This document shows positions 1 to 7,752 of a stretch of 31,650 nt of DNA, piece by piece. The position numbers were made by a program, and so were the translations under genes. The notes beneath the pieces were generated by a model. The model saw nothing but the letters and a program-made list of their open reading frames with translations, had not been told where the DNA came from and did no database searches. Source of the DNA: UBA685 sp049889495 (lineage in GTDB: Bacteria > Pseudomonadota > Alphaproteobacteria > Puniceispirillales > Puniceispirillaceae); contig JBMHDH010000098.1 of NCBI GenBank assembly GCA_049889495.1, positions 1-31,650 of the forward strand, read 5' to 3'. Every line of letters starts with the position of its first letter. The stretch's first letter is position 1.

Positions 1-134
1 CCAGATAGGCCTGTCAGCACCACAAGCTTATCGCGCGGCAGATCAACATTCACATTTTGCAAATTATGTTCTTTTGCGCCTCTGACTGATATCTGGCGAG
101 CGGCTAGGTCATGTTTTGTCGAAACAACAGTCAC
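1..134 (-). CDS. uvrA: UvrA excinuclease ABC subunit A, 5' end only
   Basis: Only the first 44 or so codons lie in the window; the gene runs off the left edge. The minus-strand translation contains ISVRGAKEHNLQNVNVDLPR followed by DKLVVLTGLSG, which is the start of the first ABC ATPase domain of UvrA, ending just as the Walker A loop begins. UvrA is the damage-recognition ATPase of nucleotide excision repair. The only usable start after the upstream in-frame TGA is GTG at 134-132, giving an MTVVSTKHDL leader; the ribosome site before it is weak. The gene is divergent from ssb, an arrangement common in proteobacteria. I looked for a LexA-type operator in the 240-bp divergent gap and did not find a convincing one. 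The family assignment is firm, the exact start less so. Confidence 0.9.
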   Translation of the reverse strand, partial: MTVVSTKHDLAARQISVRGAKEHNLQNVNVDLPRDKLVVLTGLS

Positions 135-374
135 ATTAAGAGCTTTCTGAAAAAATCATATATCTGGCGTTGTAATATAGCGTGCTTTAGGGAAATAGAA
201 ACAGCTGGAAAGCAGATTCTTTTCAGTCTGCCTCAGTTGTCTTTTATAGATGCATTTTTCAATCAACCCCATTAGTATAGTATCAAATGCACCAGATCAT
301 TCATGTTTCGGCCACAGCCTTGTGGCGTTAAGCAACGATTTGGCAAATCACATTCATACCCAATGGGGGCTTTA

Positions 375-854
375 ATGGCAGGCAGCATAAATAAAGTGAT
401 TTTGGTCGGCAATCTAGGACGCGATCCTGAAGTGCGCTCGACACAAGATGGCAATAAAATCGTCAATCTATCCCTTGCGACATCAGAACGCTGGAAAGAC
501 AGAAACACAGGTGAACAGCGCGAAAGAACTGAATGGCACCGTGTGGTCATCTTTAATGAAAATTTAGCACGAGTGGCAGAACAATATCTGCGCAAAGGGT
601 CTACTGTTTATCTTGAGGGCCAATTACAAACACGCAAATGGACTGACCAGCAAGGTGTTGAAAAATACACAACTGAAGTTGTCTTAGCGCGTTACCGCGG
701 TGAATTAACCATGCTTGGCGGCCGTGATAATGCTGGCGGTGGCATGGCATCTGATTCACAATATAGTGCCCCAACACCAGCCCAGCCTGCTGGAAATCTG
801 CCAGAGCCTCCAATGGCGTCATCTGGCGGTTTAGATGATGATATTCCATTCTAA
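375..854 (+). CDS. ssb: Single-stranded DNA-binding protein SSB
   Basis: The 159-residue product has an N-terminal OB fold (about residues 1-112, with NKVILVGNLGRDPEVR and WHRVVIFNENLA) that binds single-stranded DNA as a tetramer. A low-complexity Gly/Pro/Gln linker follows, then the acidic tail DDDIPF, the docking peptide for SSB partners such as Pol III chi, RecO and PriA. I chose ATG 375 because the canonical MAGSINKVIL start follows a G-rich Shine-Dalgarno (GGGGG about 5 nt upstream). An in-frame ATG at 303 would add 24 residues that do not resemble SSB. The gene is divergent from uvrA and closed by a strong terminator at 883, so it is probably monocistronic. Length and both functional ends match the family, so the call is secure. 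Confidence 0.97.
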   Translation: MAGSINKVILVGNLGRDPEVRSTQDGNKIVNLSLATSERWKDRNTGEQRERTEWHRVVIFNENLARVAEQYLRKGSTVYLEGQLQTRKWTDQQGVEKYTTEVVLARYRGELTMLGGRDNAGGGMASDSQYSAPTPAQPAGNLPEPPMASSGGLDDDIPF

Positions 855-882
855 TATTAAGCAATAAAAACAATAAGATACA

Positions 883-907
883 GGCCGCCTTTTGGGCGGC
901 CTTTTTT
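883..907 (+). terminator. Intrinsic terminator of ssb
   Basis: A perfect 7-bp GC-rich stem (GGCCGCC paired with GGCGGCC) with a 5-nt loop is followed at once by six T. It sits 28 bp after the ssb stop and separates ssb from gyrA. Confidence 0.93.
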
Positions 908-1017
908 GTGAAAAAAACATGACATTATAAGGGAATATTGTTGGGGCTTTTGCCAGAAATGTGATAACTTTTTAAAGTAAGAGTTAGCCACCAAAACCGC
1001 ATGACCGGAGCGAGATT

Positions 1018-3714
1018 TTGACTGAACAAGACAGACAAGATAGCAGCATTATTTCCATCGCAGATGAGATGAAAAATTCATATCTGGATTACGCGATGAG
1101 CGTTATCGTTTCGCGCGCTTTACCAGATGTGCGAGATGGGCTGAAACCCGTTCACCGCCGTATCTTATATGCGATGATTGAAGGGGGCTATGATTGGTCA
1201 AAGCCGCCGCGCAAATCAGCGCGTATCGTTGGTGATGTGATGGGTAATTATCACCCCCATGGTGACAGCTCTATCTATGAATCAATGGTTCGTATGGCAC
1301 AAGATTTTTCAATGCGTGTGCCGTTGGTCGATGGTCAAGGTAATTTCGGTTCGGTTGACGGTGATCCTGCGGCCGCAATGCGTTACACAGAATCACGTTT
1401 GACCAAATCAGCTGAATTTTTGCTGCGTGACATTGACAACAAAACAGTCGATTTTATCCCCAATTATGATGAAACACAGCTTGAGCCATCTGTGCTTCCT
1501 GCGGAATATCCGAATCTGCTCGTGAATGGGGCAGGCGGTATCGCGGTTGGGATGGCAACAAATGTGCCCCCTCATAACCCGTTTGAAGTGATTTCTGCTT
1601 GTCAGGCTGTGATGCGCGACCCAGACATCACCACCGACGAATTAATCGAAATTGTGCCAGGTCCTGATTTTCCAACAGGTGGCCTGATTATGGGGCGTGC
1701 TGGTATCAAAGATGCCTATCACACAGGGCGTGGCTCTGTGATGATGCGTGCCAAAGCTGAAGTGGTCACAGATGCCAAAGACAGAGAGACGATCATTGTT
1801 ACGGAAATTCCCTATCAGGTGAATAAATCGCTTTTGCTTGAGCGGATCAGCGAATTGGCAAATGAAAAAACAATTGAAGGCATCAGTGATATTCGTGATG
1901 AATCAGATCGTAAAGGCATGCGCATTGTGATTGAGATCAAGCGTGATGGGTCTGGTGATGTGGTGCTAAACCAGCTCTATCGTCACACCAGACTGCAAAC
2001 CAGTTTTTCAGTAAATATGCTGGCCATGAATGGCGGTCGCCCAGAACAGATGGGCTTGAAAGATGTGTTGGTTGCCTTTTGTGATTTCCGCCAAGAGGTT
2101 GTGGTACGGCGCACGGAATTTTTGCTGGGCAAAGCGCGTGATAGAGCGCATGTCTTAGCTGGTTTGCTTGTTGCATTGTCATCGATTGATGAGGTGATTG
2201 ACCTGATTAAAAAAGCGCCAGATACAGAAACGGCGCGCAATCAGTTAATGCAAACCCCATGGCAAGCCGCAGAAGTTGAAGATTTTATCTCTTTGATTGA
2301 TGATCCTGGTCATGAAGTAAAAGATGGTGTGTATTATCTGTCTGAAACACAAGCCAAAGCGATTTTGGAATTACGTTTGCAGCGTTTGACAGGCATGGAA
2401 CGTGACAAGTTGGTTGCTGAAACACGTGAATTGGCGGATCGTATCACAGATTATCTTGATATTTTGTCAAACCGTGAACGGCTTGTGAATGTCATCTTGT
2501 CAGAATTTGAAGAAGCCAAATTGCGCATTGGTGACGAAAGACGCACCTTTATCTCTGATGCGGCGGCAGATCAGGATGATGAAGATCTGATCCAACAAGA
2601 AGATATGGTCGTCACTGTCAGCCATCGCGGCTATATCAAGCGTGTACCTTTATCAGTTTATCGTGCCCAAAGACGCGGCGGCAAGGGTCGTTCAGGCATG
2701 AAGACGCGTGATGAAGATTTCGTCACGCGCCTATTTGTGACCAACACGCATGTGCCAGTGCTGTTCTTTACCTCAGCTGGCATGGTCTATCAGTTAAAAT
2801 GCTATAAATTACCAGTGGCAACCCCACAATCACAGGGCAAAGCAATGGTGAATTTGTTGCCAATTGCGCCTGATGAGACCATTCAAACAGTTATGCCTAT
2901 GCCAGCAGATGAAGAAAGTTGGCCAAATCTGAATATCGTATTTGCCACAGCTTCTGGGTCAATCAGACGCAACAAATTATCTGATTTCACCAATATCAAG
3001 CGTAATGGTAAAATTGCGATGAAGCTGAATGAAGGTGATAAGTTGGTTGGCGTCTCTCCCTGTTCAGAAGATAGCGATATTTTGCTTGCCACAAGGCATG
3101 GTAAGGCCATCCGCTTTGCTGCTGATGCGGTTCGTGTCTTTGCGGGACGCGATTCAACAGGCGTCAGAGGCATCCGATTGCTAGAGGATGATAAAGTTGT
3201 TTCTATGTCTGTGATTGCAGATGAAACGCTAGAATATGTGTTATCTGTGACTGAAAATGGGTTTGGTAAGCGTACTTTGGTCAGCGATTATCGCCGCTCA
3301 GGGCGCGGTGGCCAAGGTGTGGCCAATATCGAAACAACCGATAGAAATGGCCTTGTGGTCTCATCTTTTGTGGTTATGAATGAAGATCAGCTGATGCTTG
3401 TCACAGATGCTGGCAAAATCATCCGCATCCGCGTTGATGGGGGAGAGGGCGATCAAATCCGTGTGGCAGGACGCAAAACCCAAGGGGTGCGTCTGTTTGA
3501 GATTGATGGCAATGAAACGGTCATGTCAGTTGGCGTTATTAAAGATGCTGATGATGAGGATGAAGAGGGCCAAGATGATCTAGAAAATGGTTCAGAAGAG
3601 GCAATGCAATCATCTGATGAGGCATCACCTGCTGAAACAGAGGCAAGCTCTGATGCGCCAGATTCGAATAGCACAGATTCGGATACCCCAGATTCGGATA
3701 TGGGCCAGGAGTAG
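1018..3714 (+). CDS. gyrA: DNA gyrase subunit A
   Basis: This 898-residue product is the DNA breakage-reunion subunit of gyrase, which works as GyrA2GyrB2 to introduce negative supercoils. The catalytic tyrosine is Y123 (AMRYTESRL). The quinolone-pocket segment HPHGDSSIYE has Ser at the position of E. coli Ser83 and Glu where E. coli has Asp87. The GyrA box QRRGGKG is at 551-557, opening the six-bladed C-terminal pinwheel (to about 840). Start: no ATG fits, but TTG 1018 has GGAG 7 nt upstream and gives the usual N-terminus, ending in SYLDYAMSVIV after a short leader. The last 55 or so residues form a very acidic Ser/Asp/Glu tail with PDS-type repeats, like the acidic tails that tune supercoiling in other GyrA proteins. 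coaD follows after 5 bp, with its AGGAG inside the gyrA end. Confidence 0.98.
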   Translation: MTEQDRQDSSIISIADEMKNSYLDYAMSVIVSRALPDVRDGLKPVHRRILYAMIEGGYDWSKPPRKSARIVGDVMGNYHPHGDSSIYESMVRMAQDFSMRVPLVDGQGNFGSVDGDPAAAMRYTESRLTKSAEFLLRDIDNKTVDFIPNYDETQLEPSVLPAEYPNLLVNGAGGIAVGMATNVPPHNPFEVISACQAVMRDPDITTDELIEIVPGPDFPTGGLIMGRAGIKDAYHTGRGSVMMRAKAEVVTDAKDRETIIVTEIPYQVNKSLLLERISELANEKTIEGISDIRDESDRKGMRIVIEIKRDGSGDVVLNQLYRHTRLQTSFSVNMLAMNGGRPEQMGLKDVLVAFCDFRQEVVVRRTEFLLGKARDRAHVLAGLLVALSSIDEVIDLIKKAPDTETARNQLMQTPWQAAEVEDFISLIDDPGHEVKDGVYYLSETQAKAILELRLQRLTGMERDKLVAETRELADRITDYLDILSNRERLVNVILSEFEEAKLRIGDERRTFISDAAADQDDEDLIQQEDMVVTVSHRGYIKRVPLSVYRAQRRGGKGRSGMKTRDEDFVTRLFVTNTHVPVLFFTSAGMVYQLKCYKLPVATPQSQGKAMVNLLPIAPDETIQTVMPMPADEESWPNLNIVFATASGSIRRNKLSDFTNIKRNGKIAMKLNEGDKLVGVSPCSEDSDILLATRHGKAIRFAADAVRVFAGRDSTGVRGIRLLEDDKVVSMSVIADETLEYVLSVTENGFGKRTLVSDYRRSGRGGQGVANIETTDRNGLVVSSFVVMNEDQLMLVTDAGKIIRIRVDGGEGDQIRVAGRKTQGVRLFEIDGNETVMSVGVIKDADDEDEEGQDDLENGSEEAMQSSDEASPAETEASSDAPDSNSTDSDTPDSDMGQE

Positions 3715-3719
3715 TCACA

Positions 3720-4226
3720 ATGGCAGAACGTATTGCGATTTACCCAGGCACATTTGACCCTTTAACCTTGGGGCATCTCGATATCTTGCAAAGGGCAGCG
3801 TCGGTTTGTGATCACCTGATTGTTGGTGTCGCAGAAAATAGCGGCAAAAACCCGTTATTTAGCACGAAAGAGCGAATCAATATCGTGACCGAAGTTATTG
3901 ATAATGAAATAAAAAATGGAAATATCAATGGCAAAATATCTGTGAAAGGTTTTGATCGTCTTCTCGTTGATTTTGCTAAGGAAGAGGGCGCGTCAATTAT
4001 CATTCGCGGCCTACGCGCTGTGTCTGATTTTGAATATGAGTTTCAAATGGCATCTGCCAATAAGCGTCTTCAACAAGATGTTGAAACGCTATTCTTAATG
4101 GCCGCGGAACAACAGCATTTTGTGGCATCCCGTTTGGTGAAAGAAGTGGCGCATTATGGCGGTGATGTATCACGATTTGTGCCATCTTCGGTGGCGCGTG
4201 CCATCATGGAAAAGCTCGGAAAATAG
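3720..4226 (+). CDS. coaD: Pantetheine-phosphate adenylyltransferase (PPAT)
   Basis: The 168-residue protein transfers AMP from ATP to 4'-phosphopantetheine to make dephospho-CoA, the penultimate step of coenzyme A synthesis. The nucleotidyltransferase signature GTFDPLTLGH, including the T/HxGH motif, is near the N-terminus. The PPAT hallmark IIRGLRAVSDFEYEFQMA lies in the middle and the C-terminal SSVARAI segment takes the place of the ISSTxxR region. Length is typical of the family. ATG 3720 has AGGAG 8 nt upstream, inside the end of gyrA, so the two are likely translated from one message. This gyrA-coaD order is common in alphaproteobacteria. Confidence 0.97.
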   Translation: MAERIAIYPGTFDPLTLGHLDILQRAASVCDHLIVGVAENSGKNPLFSTKERINIVTEVIDNEIKNGNINGKISVKGFDRLLVDFAKEEGASIIIRGLRAVSDFEYEFQMASANKRLQQDVETLFLMAAEQQHFVASRLVKEVAHYGGDVSRFVPSSVARAIMEKLGK

Positions 4227-4302
4227 CTGATACGAAAAAAAGTTCTAAATCAGCAATAAAAGAGCTTGATTATCCTTTCATATTTACTTAATTTCCACGC
4301 AA

Positions 4303-4327
4303 TTGTGATGCGCTTCGGCTGTCACAA
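4303..4327 (+). other. Hairpin immediately before tRNA-Lys
   Basis: TTGTGA and TCACAA flank a GC(TTCG)GC mini-hairpin with a UUCG-type tetraloop. The structure ends 8 bp before the tRNA. There is no T-run after it, so it is not an intrinsic terminator. It may be part of the pre-tRNA leader or a factor-binding dyad; function is unknown. Confidence 0.35.
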
Positions 4328-4335
4328 CTCTCTAT

Positions 4336-4411
4336 GGGCGGTTAGCTCAGTTGGTAGAGCAAGTGACTTTTAATCACTGGGTCACAGGTTCGAATCCTGT
4401 ACCGCTCACCA
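4336..4411 (+). tRNA. tRNA-Lys (anticodon UUU)
   Basis: This 76-nt cloverleaf has acceptor GGGCGGT pairing with ACCGCTC (one G-T wobble), an intact D arm and T arm (GTTCGAATC), and an encoded CCA at 4409-4411. The anticodon stem AGTGA/TCACT encloses CTTTTAA, with anticodon TTT at 4369-4371. Confidence 0.97.
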
Positions 4412-4423
4412 TAGATTAGGATT

Positions 4424-4465
4424 GGCGTTTAAGACAAAAGCTCTTAAACGCCTTTTCTTTTTAAA
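4424..4465 (+). terminator. Terminator after tRNA-Lys
   Basis: An 11-bp perfect stem (GGCGTTTAAGA with TCTTAAACGCC) and 7-nt loop is followed by TTTTCTTTTT on the plus strand, 12 bp after the tRNA. Its tail overlaps the stop codon of the convergent minus-strand gene. The minus-strand side has no T-run. Confidence 0.9.
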
Positions 4466-4877
4466 AAATCATACAATGTTCAATTTGCAAGATACCATCT
4501 CGTTCAACAAACATGGCTTCTAGGACAAATTCATCTGATGATTTGGTGAAAAAAAGCCGCCATGTTGCGGCGATAGAGTGCTGGCGGCGGAATAATGCCA
4601 CAAATTCACGTCTTTCAAAGACGCCTAGCTTGCTTTGATAATCCTCACATTGGGCTGCTAAATTCTCTTCTGTGACAATGACTTTCAGCCTTTCTGTAAA
4701 ATCCACAACATGCTTGGCATGATTGCGTTCAGCTGATCCCGCAAGCATCCTGTCAATCATCGGTTCAATAATGGCCAAGATGGCAGAATCATCTAAGGTA
4801 CGTAATTTCATCGATAGCGCTTCGCTCTTATCAGGTAAGGATCGCTTTAGCTTAGCAAAAAACTGGAAAAATGCCAT
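4461..4877 (-). CDS. Hypothetical protein, possibly NTF2-like fold
   Basis: The product is 138 residues from ATG 4877; an in-frame TTG at 4907 would add ten residues but has no ribosome site. It is soluble, with no signal peptide or membrane span. An N-terminal helical, charged part is followed by HAKHVVDFTERLKVIV, a middle segment with YQSKLG.FERREFVALFRR, and alternating hydrophobic strands ending IEHCMIF. The pattern of a helix-rich first half followed by curved strands and a C-terminal strand recalls NTF2/SnoaL-like proteins, but I do not recognise a named family and see no catalytic residues. It is convergent with tRNA-Lys and divergent from the DUF3833 lipoprotein gene. Coding reality is supported by balanced composition and length; function is unknown. 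Confidence 0.72.
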   Translation of the reverse strand: MAFFQFFAKLKRSLPDKSEALSMKLRTLDDSAILAIIEPMIDRMLAGSAERNHAKHVVDFTERLKVIVTEENLAAQCEDYQSKLGVFERREFVALFRRQHSIAATWRLFFTKSSDEFVLEAMFVERDGILQIEHCMIF

Positions 4878-4978
4878 CTGTGCGTAGGCTTCTTGCGTAA
4901 ATAACAACAGTTAATTTTTTGGCTTGTCCTATAAGTTCTTGACCAAAAGTAAGAGAGGCCAAAAGGGAGAGAGAGACT

Positions 4979-5599
4979 ATGCCGTCATTCAAAACCATAT
5001 CACCACGCCTTGTAATGTCTGTTATTACCTTATTTGTTGGGGCATCCTTGTTAAGCTTAACCGCTTGTTCAACCCAGAAAATCACAGATCTCAGCACAAG
5101 AAAGCCTGTCATGTCCTTAGAAGAATTTTTCGAAGGGCAAACCATCGCTTATGGCATTTTTGAAGATTACAGCCAGTCTCTTAGTCGGCAATTTCGTGTG
5201 AATATCACTGGCACAGTAAAGGGCAATCTTTTAACGCTCGAAGAAGATTTTCTCTATGATGATGGTGAAAATCAACGCCGCGTCTGGAACATTACCAATT
5301 TAGGCAAGGATGAGTCTGGTATCATTCAATATGAAGGTGTGGCAGATGATGTGGTCGGCAAAGCAGCTGGTCAATTTACTGGCAATGCGCTGAATTGGCG
5401 TTATACCTTGGCTTTGCCAGTTGATGGTTCTGTTTATCACATTGAATTTGATGATTGGATTTATCAGCAAGATCAGTATGTGGCGTTAAACAGAGCGCGG
5501 CTCAGCAAATTTGGCATAGAGGTTGGGTCTGTTACCTTGGCCTTTGTGCGTGGTGCAGCGGCTGAAACGATTGGACCACTTGATCTAGAAAATTGGTAA
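4979..5599 (+). CDS. DUF3833 family lipoprotein
   Basis: The 206-residue product starts with a basic segment, a hydrophobic stretch and a lipobox (LTAC, lipidated Cys30), so it should be lipidated and anchored in a membrane facing the periplasm. The mature part begins with SLEEFFEGQTIAYGIFEDYS and continues with RQFRVNITGTV, LEEDFLYDDGE and R.W.IT, the recognisable pattern of DUF3833 proteins, which are predicted beta-rich and have no established function. ATG 4979 is preceded by GGGAGAGAG. The gene stands alone between a divergent hypothetical gene and a strong downstream hairpin. Family assignment is from remembered sequence pattern; function is unassigned. Confidence 0.88.
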   Translation: MPSFKTISPRLVMSVITLFVGASLLSLTACSTQKITDLSTRKPVMSLEEFFEGQTIAYGIFEDYSQSLSRQFRVNITGTVKGNLLTLEEDFLYDDGENQRRVWNITNLGKDESGIIQYEGVADDVVGKAAGQFTGNALNWRYTLALPVDGSVYHIEFDDWIYQQDQYVALNRARLSKFGIEVGSVTLAFVRGAAAETIGPLDLENW

Positions 5600-5636
5600 A
5601 TCTTACGAATTCGTAAATTTTTTAACCTGTTAAGCA

Positions 5637-5674
5637 ACAGCCCTCTTTCAAGAGATATGAAAGAGGGCTGTTTT
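5637..5674 (+). terminator. Terminator of the DUF3833 gene
   Basis: A perfect 14-bp stem (ACAGCCCTCTTTCA with its complement) and 7-nt loop is followed by TTTT on the plus strand. It lies between two convergent genes and could also slow transcription from the minus side, which lacks a T-run. Confidence 0.85.
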
Positions 5675-5713
5675 CCGTAATGGTGTCACGCTAGGGGAGG
5701 AGGAGGGAGGAAA

Positions 5714-5917
5714 TTACACCATTACGAATTGGGCATATTTATCAAGCGCGATGACTTTGCCATCTGGCGCTGTAAAACACGCAAACCCTTCATTATTCTT
5801 CATTTGCCGTGCGGCATTTGCAACGATATGGGGAATATCTGGGCCAATCATGTCCAAAATACGTGCCTTTGATTGCACATCCATAGCCTCAAAATACGTA
5901 ATTTGAACCGCTGTCAT
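5714..5917 (-). CDS. Small hypothetical protein, 67 aa
   Basis: I do not recognise this protein. It is a small soluble protein with ITYFEAMDVQSKARIL, a central segment IPHIVANAARQMKN and a C-terminal part GFACFTAPDGKVIALDKY that looks like a beta-hairpin with a PDGK turn. There is no signal peptide, no membrane span and a single cysteine. I prefer ATG 5917 because GGGG lies 6 nt upstream, the same G-rich ribosome site style as ssb; the in-frame ATG at 5929 overlaps that site. It is convergent with the DUF3833 gene and closes on its terminator hairpin. The good ribosome site and plausible composition support a real gene. Confidence 0.62.
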   Translation of the reverse strand: MTAVQITYFEAMDVQSKARILDMIGPDIPHIVANAARQMKNNEGFACFTAPDGKVIALDKYAQFVMV

Positions 5918-6157
5918 AATAAACCCCATATCTGTTGTTACGTCTTCTTGCTTCTTTGCCAGACAAGCTAAAACCTAGATAAACCAAAAACCATGACTTT
6001 GGTTGGAGGAGTGTCTGTCTGACAAGGCTTATAAAACCAAATAAACAATAAAAATTTATTAATTAGAAATCACATTCGCGTGATGAGCGATTTTTTACGC
6101 AAAATGGGCTATTTTAATTCGCCTCTTTTTAAGGTAGGTTATGGCGGGGAGAGGTCT

Positions 6158-7696
6158 ATGAGTGAAAATTTTCGTAATCCATTTTTGGCACCAAAATTAG
6201 AACAGGCACCACAAAATCAACAATCTGATGCCGCGCCAGCCACCGAAAATAACCCACAAATGATGGCACAGCCTGCATCACCACAAATGCCGCCGCAACC
6301 TCAGGCACCGCAGCAAACATCTCCAGCAATGCCCCAGCAAAATCCTTTTACGGCTCCGCAGATGCCTGCGCAACAAGCCGCACCACAGATGGTGCCCCCA
6401 CAACAGGTCACACAGCATCCCCCACAACAGGTCACACAGCAGGCAACGCCAACGCCGCCGCAACCTTATTCTCAGCAAGCCCCAGCTCAGCAAACTTTTA
6501 TTCAGCGTGAAACGGCCGCGGCGCCGTCAGCGATGCGCAAAGGGCCAAGTCCTTTTGATTTTGCCAATCAGGGGGGAGCCAGGCCGCCAAGTCACGCAGA
6601 AGGTTCAACAGGGCGCACATCGCAACGGTATCAGGCTTTGAGTTTTACGGGCGGTGTTGGCGAATATTATGGCATTGTGCTTTTGAATTATTTGCTGATT
6701 TTGGTTACTTTGGGCGTGTTTTCGCCTTGGGCAAAAGTGCGTATTCAACGCTATTTCTACAGCCACACAGAATTCCTTGATGAAGGGTTTCAATATCTCG
6801 CCAAAGGAAAACAATTATTCATCGGCCGCTTGGTTGCCATTTTGGTTTTGGTCGGCATCAGCTTTGCGGAACTTGTGCCTTTAATTGGGCCTTTAATTTC
6901 CTTTTTTGCGGTTTTATTTGGTTTGCCATGGGTGTTGAATCGCGCAATCGGATTTAATGCCCGTATGCTGGCATGGCGGGATGTGCGCTTTAATTGGGAC
7001 GGCACATTTGGCATGGCGATGCTTGTTTTTGTGATTTATCCCATTTTATCACTCCTAACATTGGGATTGGCCCAGCCCTTAGCGGCGCGTGCCATTCGCC
7101 GCTATTATGCTGATAATCATTATTTTGGGGGCGCGTCTTTTTCAGCTGATATTGGCATTGGCTCTTTTTATATCGCATCGATTAAGGCGCTGATATTTGC
7201 GGCATTCCTCTGTGGTATTTTTGGCGGGATAGGTGGGTTTATCGCCTATATTGCATTGGGTGATTTATTCATGAATATCACCTCAGGCGAACAGCTTATT
7301 TTAATGTTATCGCTGATGACTGAAACCCAGCAAGCCTTATTGGCCATCCCGTTTTTTGGCCTGATTTTGGGGCTTTATATGTCAGGGCAATATTATATGG
7401 CGTTGGCGCGGCATATTATGATTGCGAATTTGCGACTTGATGGCGGCATTCGGTTCCGCTCAGATTTATCAGGATTTGGTTTTGCCATGCTGATGTTTAC
7501 TAATCTTTTGCTAAATCTGATCACCTTAGGCTTTGCCCAGCCATGGACCACCATTCGTAAATACCGCTATTTGACACAAGCCATTATGGTGCGTCCTATT
7601 GCTGATATGGCTGGATTTATTGATAGTCAAAATAGAGCTGGCTTCTCTGTCTTTGAAGAAGTCTCTGATATTGAAGGCTTGTCAGTGGATATTTAA
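6158..7696 (+). CDS. YjgN/DUF898 membrane protein with long Pro/Gln-rich N-terminus
   Basis: The 512-residue product has two parts. Residues 1-160 are a disordered, probably cytoplasmic region dominated by Pro, Gln and Ala. From 161 (LSFTGGVGEYYG) a DUF898 domain begins, with the hallmark VTLGVFSPWAKVRIQRYFYS, about six to eight membrane segments, and a partial internal repeat (LITLGFAQPWTTIRKYRYL near the end). YjgN proteins are inner-membrane proteins of unknown role. ATG 6158 has GGGGAGAGG 3 nt upstream; upstream in-frame starts at 6080 and 6083 lack a ribosome site. The gene lies 56 bp before an M48 peptidase, a pairing I recall as common, which suggests a joint envelope function. The long N-terminus is unusual, since most relatives start close to the DUF898 domain. 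Confidence 0.88.
   Translation: MSENFRNPFLAPKLEQAPQNQQSDAAPATENNPQMMAQPASPQMPPQPQAPQQTSPAMPQQNPFTAPQMPAQQAAPQMVPPQQVTQHPPQQVTQQATPTPPQPYSQQAPAQQTFIQRETAAAPSAMRKGPSPFDFANQGGARPPSHAEGSTGRTSQRYQALSFTGGVGEYYGIVLLNYLLILVTLGVFSPWAKVRIQRYFYSHTEFLDEGFQYLAKGKQLFIGRLVAILVLVGISFAELVPLIGPLISFFAVLFGLPWVLNRAIGFNARMLAWRDVRFNWDGTFGMAMLVFVIYPILSLLTLGLAQPLAARAIRRYYADNHYFGGASFSADIGIGSFYIASIKALIFAAFLCGIFGGIGGFIAYIALGDLFMNITSGEQLILMLSLMTETQQALLAIPFFGLILGLYMSGQYYMALARHIMIANLRLDGGIRFRSDLSGFGFAMLMFTNLLLNLITLGFAQPWTTIRKYRYLTQAIMVRPIADMAGFIDSQNRAGFSVFEEVSDIEGLSVDI
6395..6441 (+). repeat. 24-bp tandem repeat in the YjgN-like gene
   Basis: Two copies with 24-bp period, identical over 23 positions (CCCCCACAACAGGTCACACA...), encode PPQQVTQ twice. 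This in-frame duplication points to slippage-type growth of the Pro/Gln-rich region. Confidence 0.85.
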
Positions 7697-7752
7697 TCCT
7701 GTCATGATACGATAGTGCATCACTTACATCTCCTCACAACAGATAATTTTCC

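Noticed and set aside
212..231. GCAGA...TCTGC dyad in the uvrA/ssb gap
   Set aside because: Only five pairs with a loose centre; it does not match a LexA site and can be chance.
303..374. Upstream ATG extending SSB by 24 residues
   Set aside because: The extension is unlike SSB, and the ATG at 375 has the good ribosome site.
1246..1290. Quinolone-resistance change in GyrA
   Set aside because: The key Ser is intact; Glu at the Asp87-equivalent position keeps the charge and is not evidence of resistance by itself.
4303..4327. CRP-type operator reading of TGTGA...TCACA
   Set aside because: The half-sites are 13 bp apart instead of 6, and the TTCG cap suggests an RNA hairpin.
6278..6493. Leu/Arg-rich minus-strand frame
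   Set aside because: It is the antisense of the Pro/Gln-rich repeats of the YjgN-like gene; low complexity explains it.
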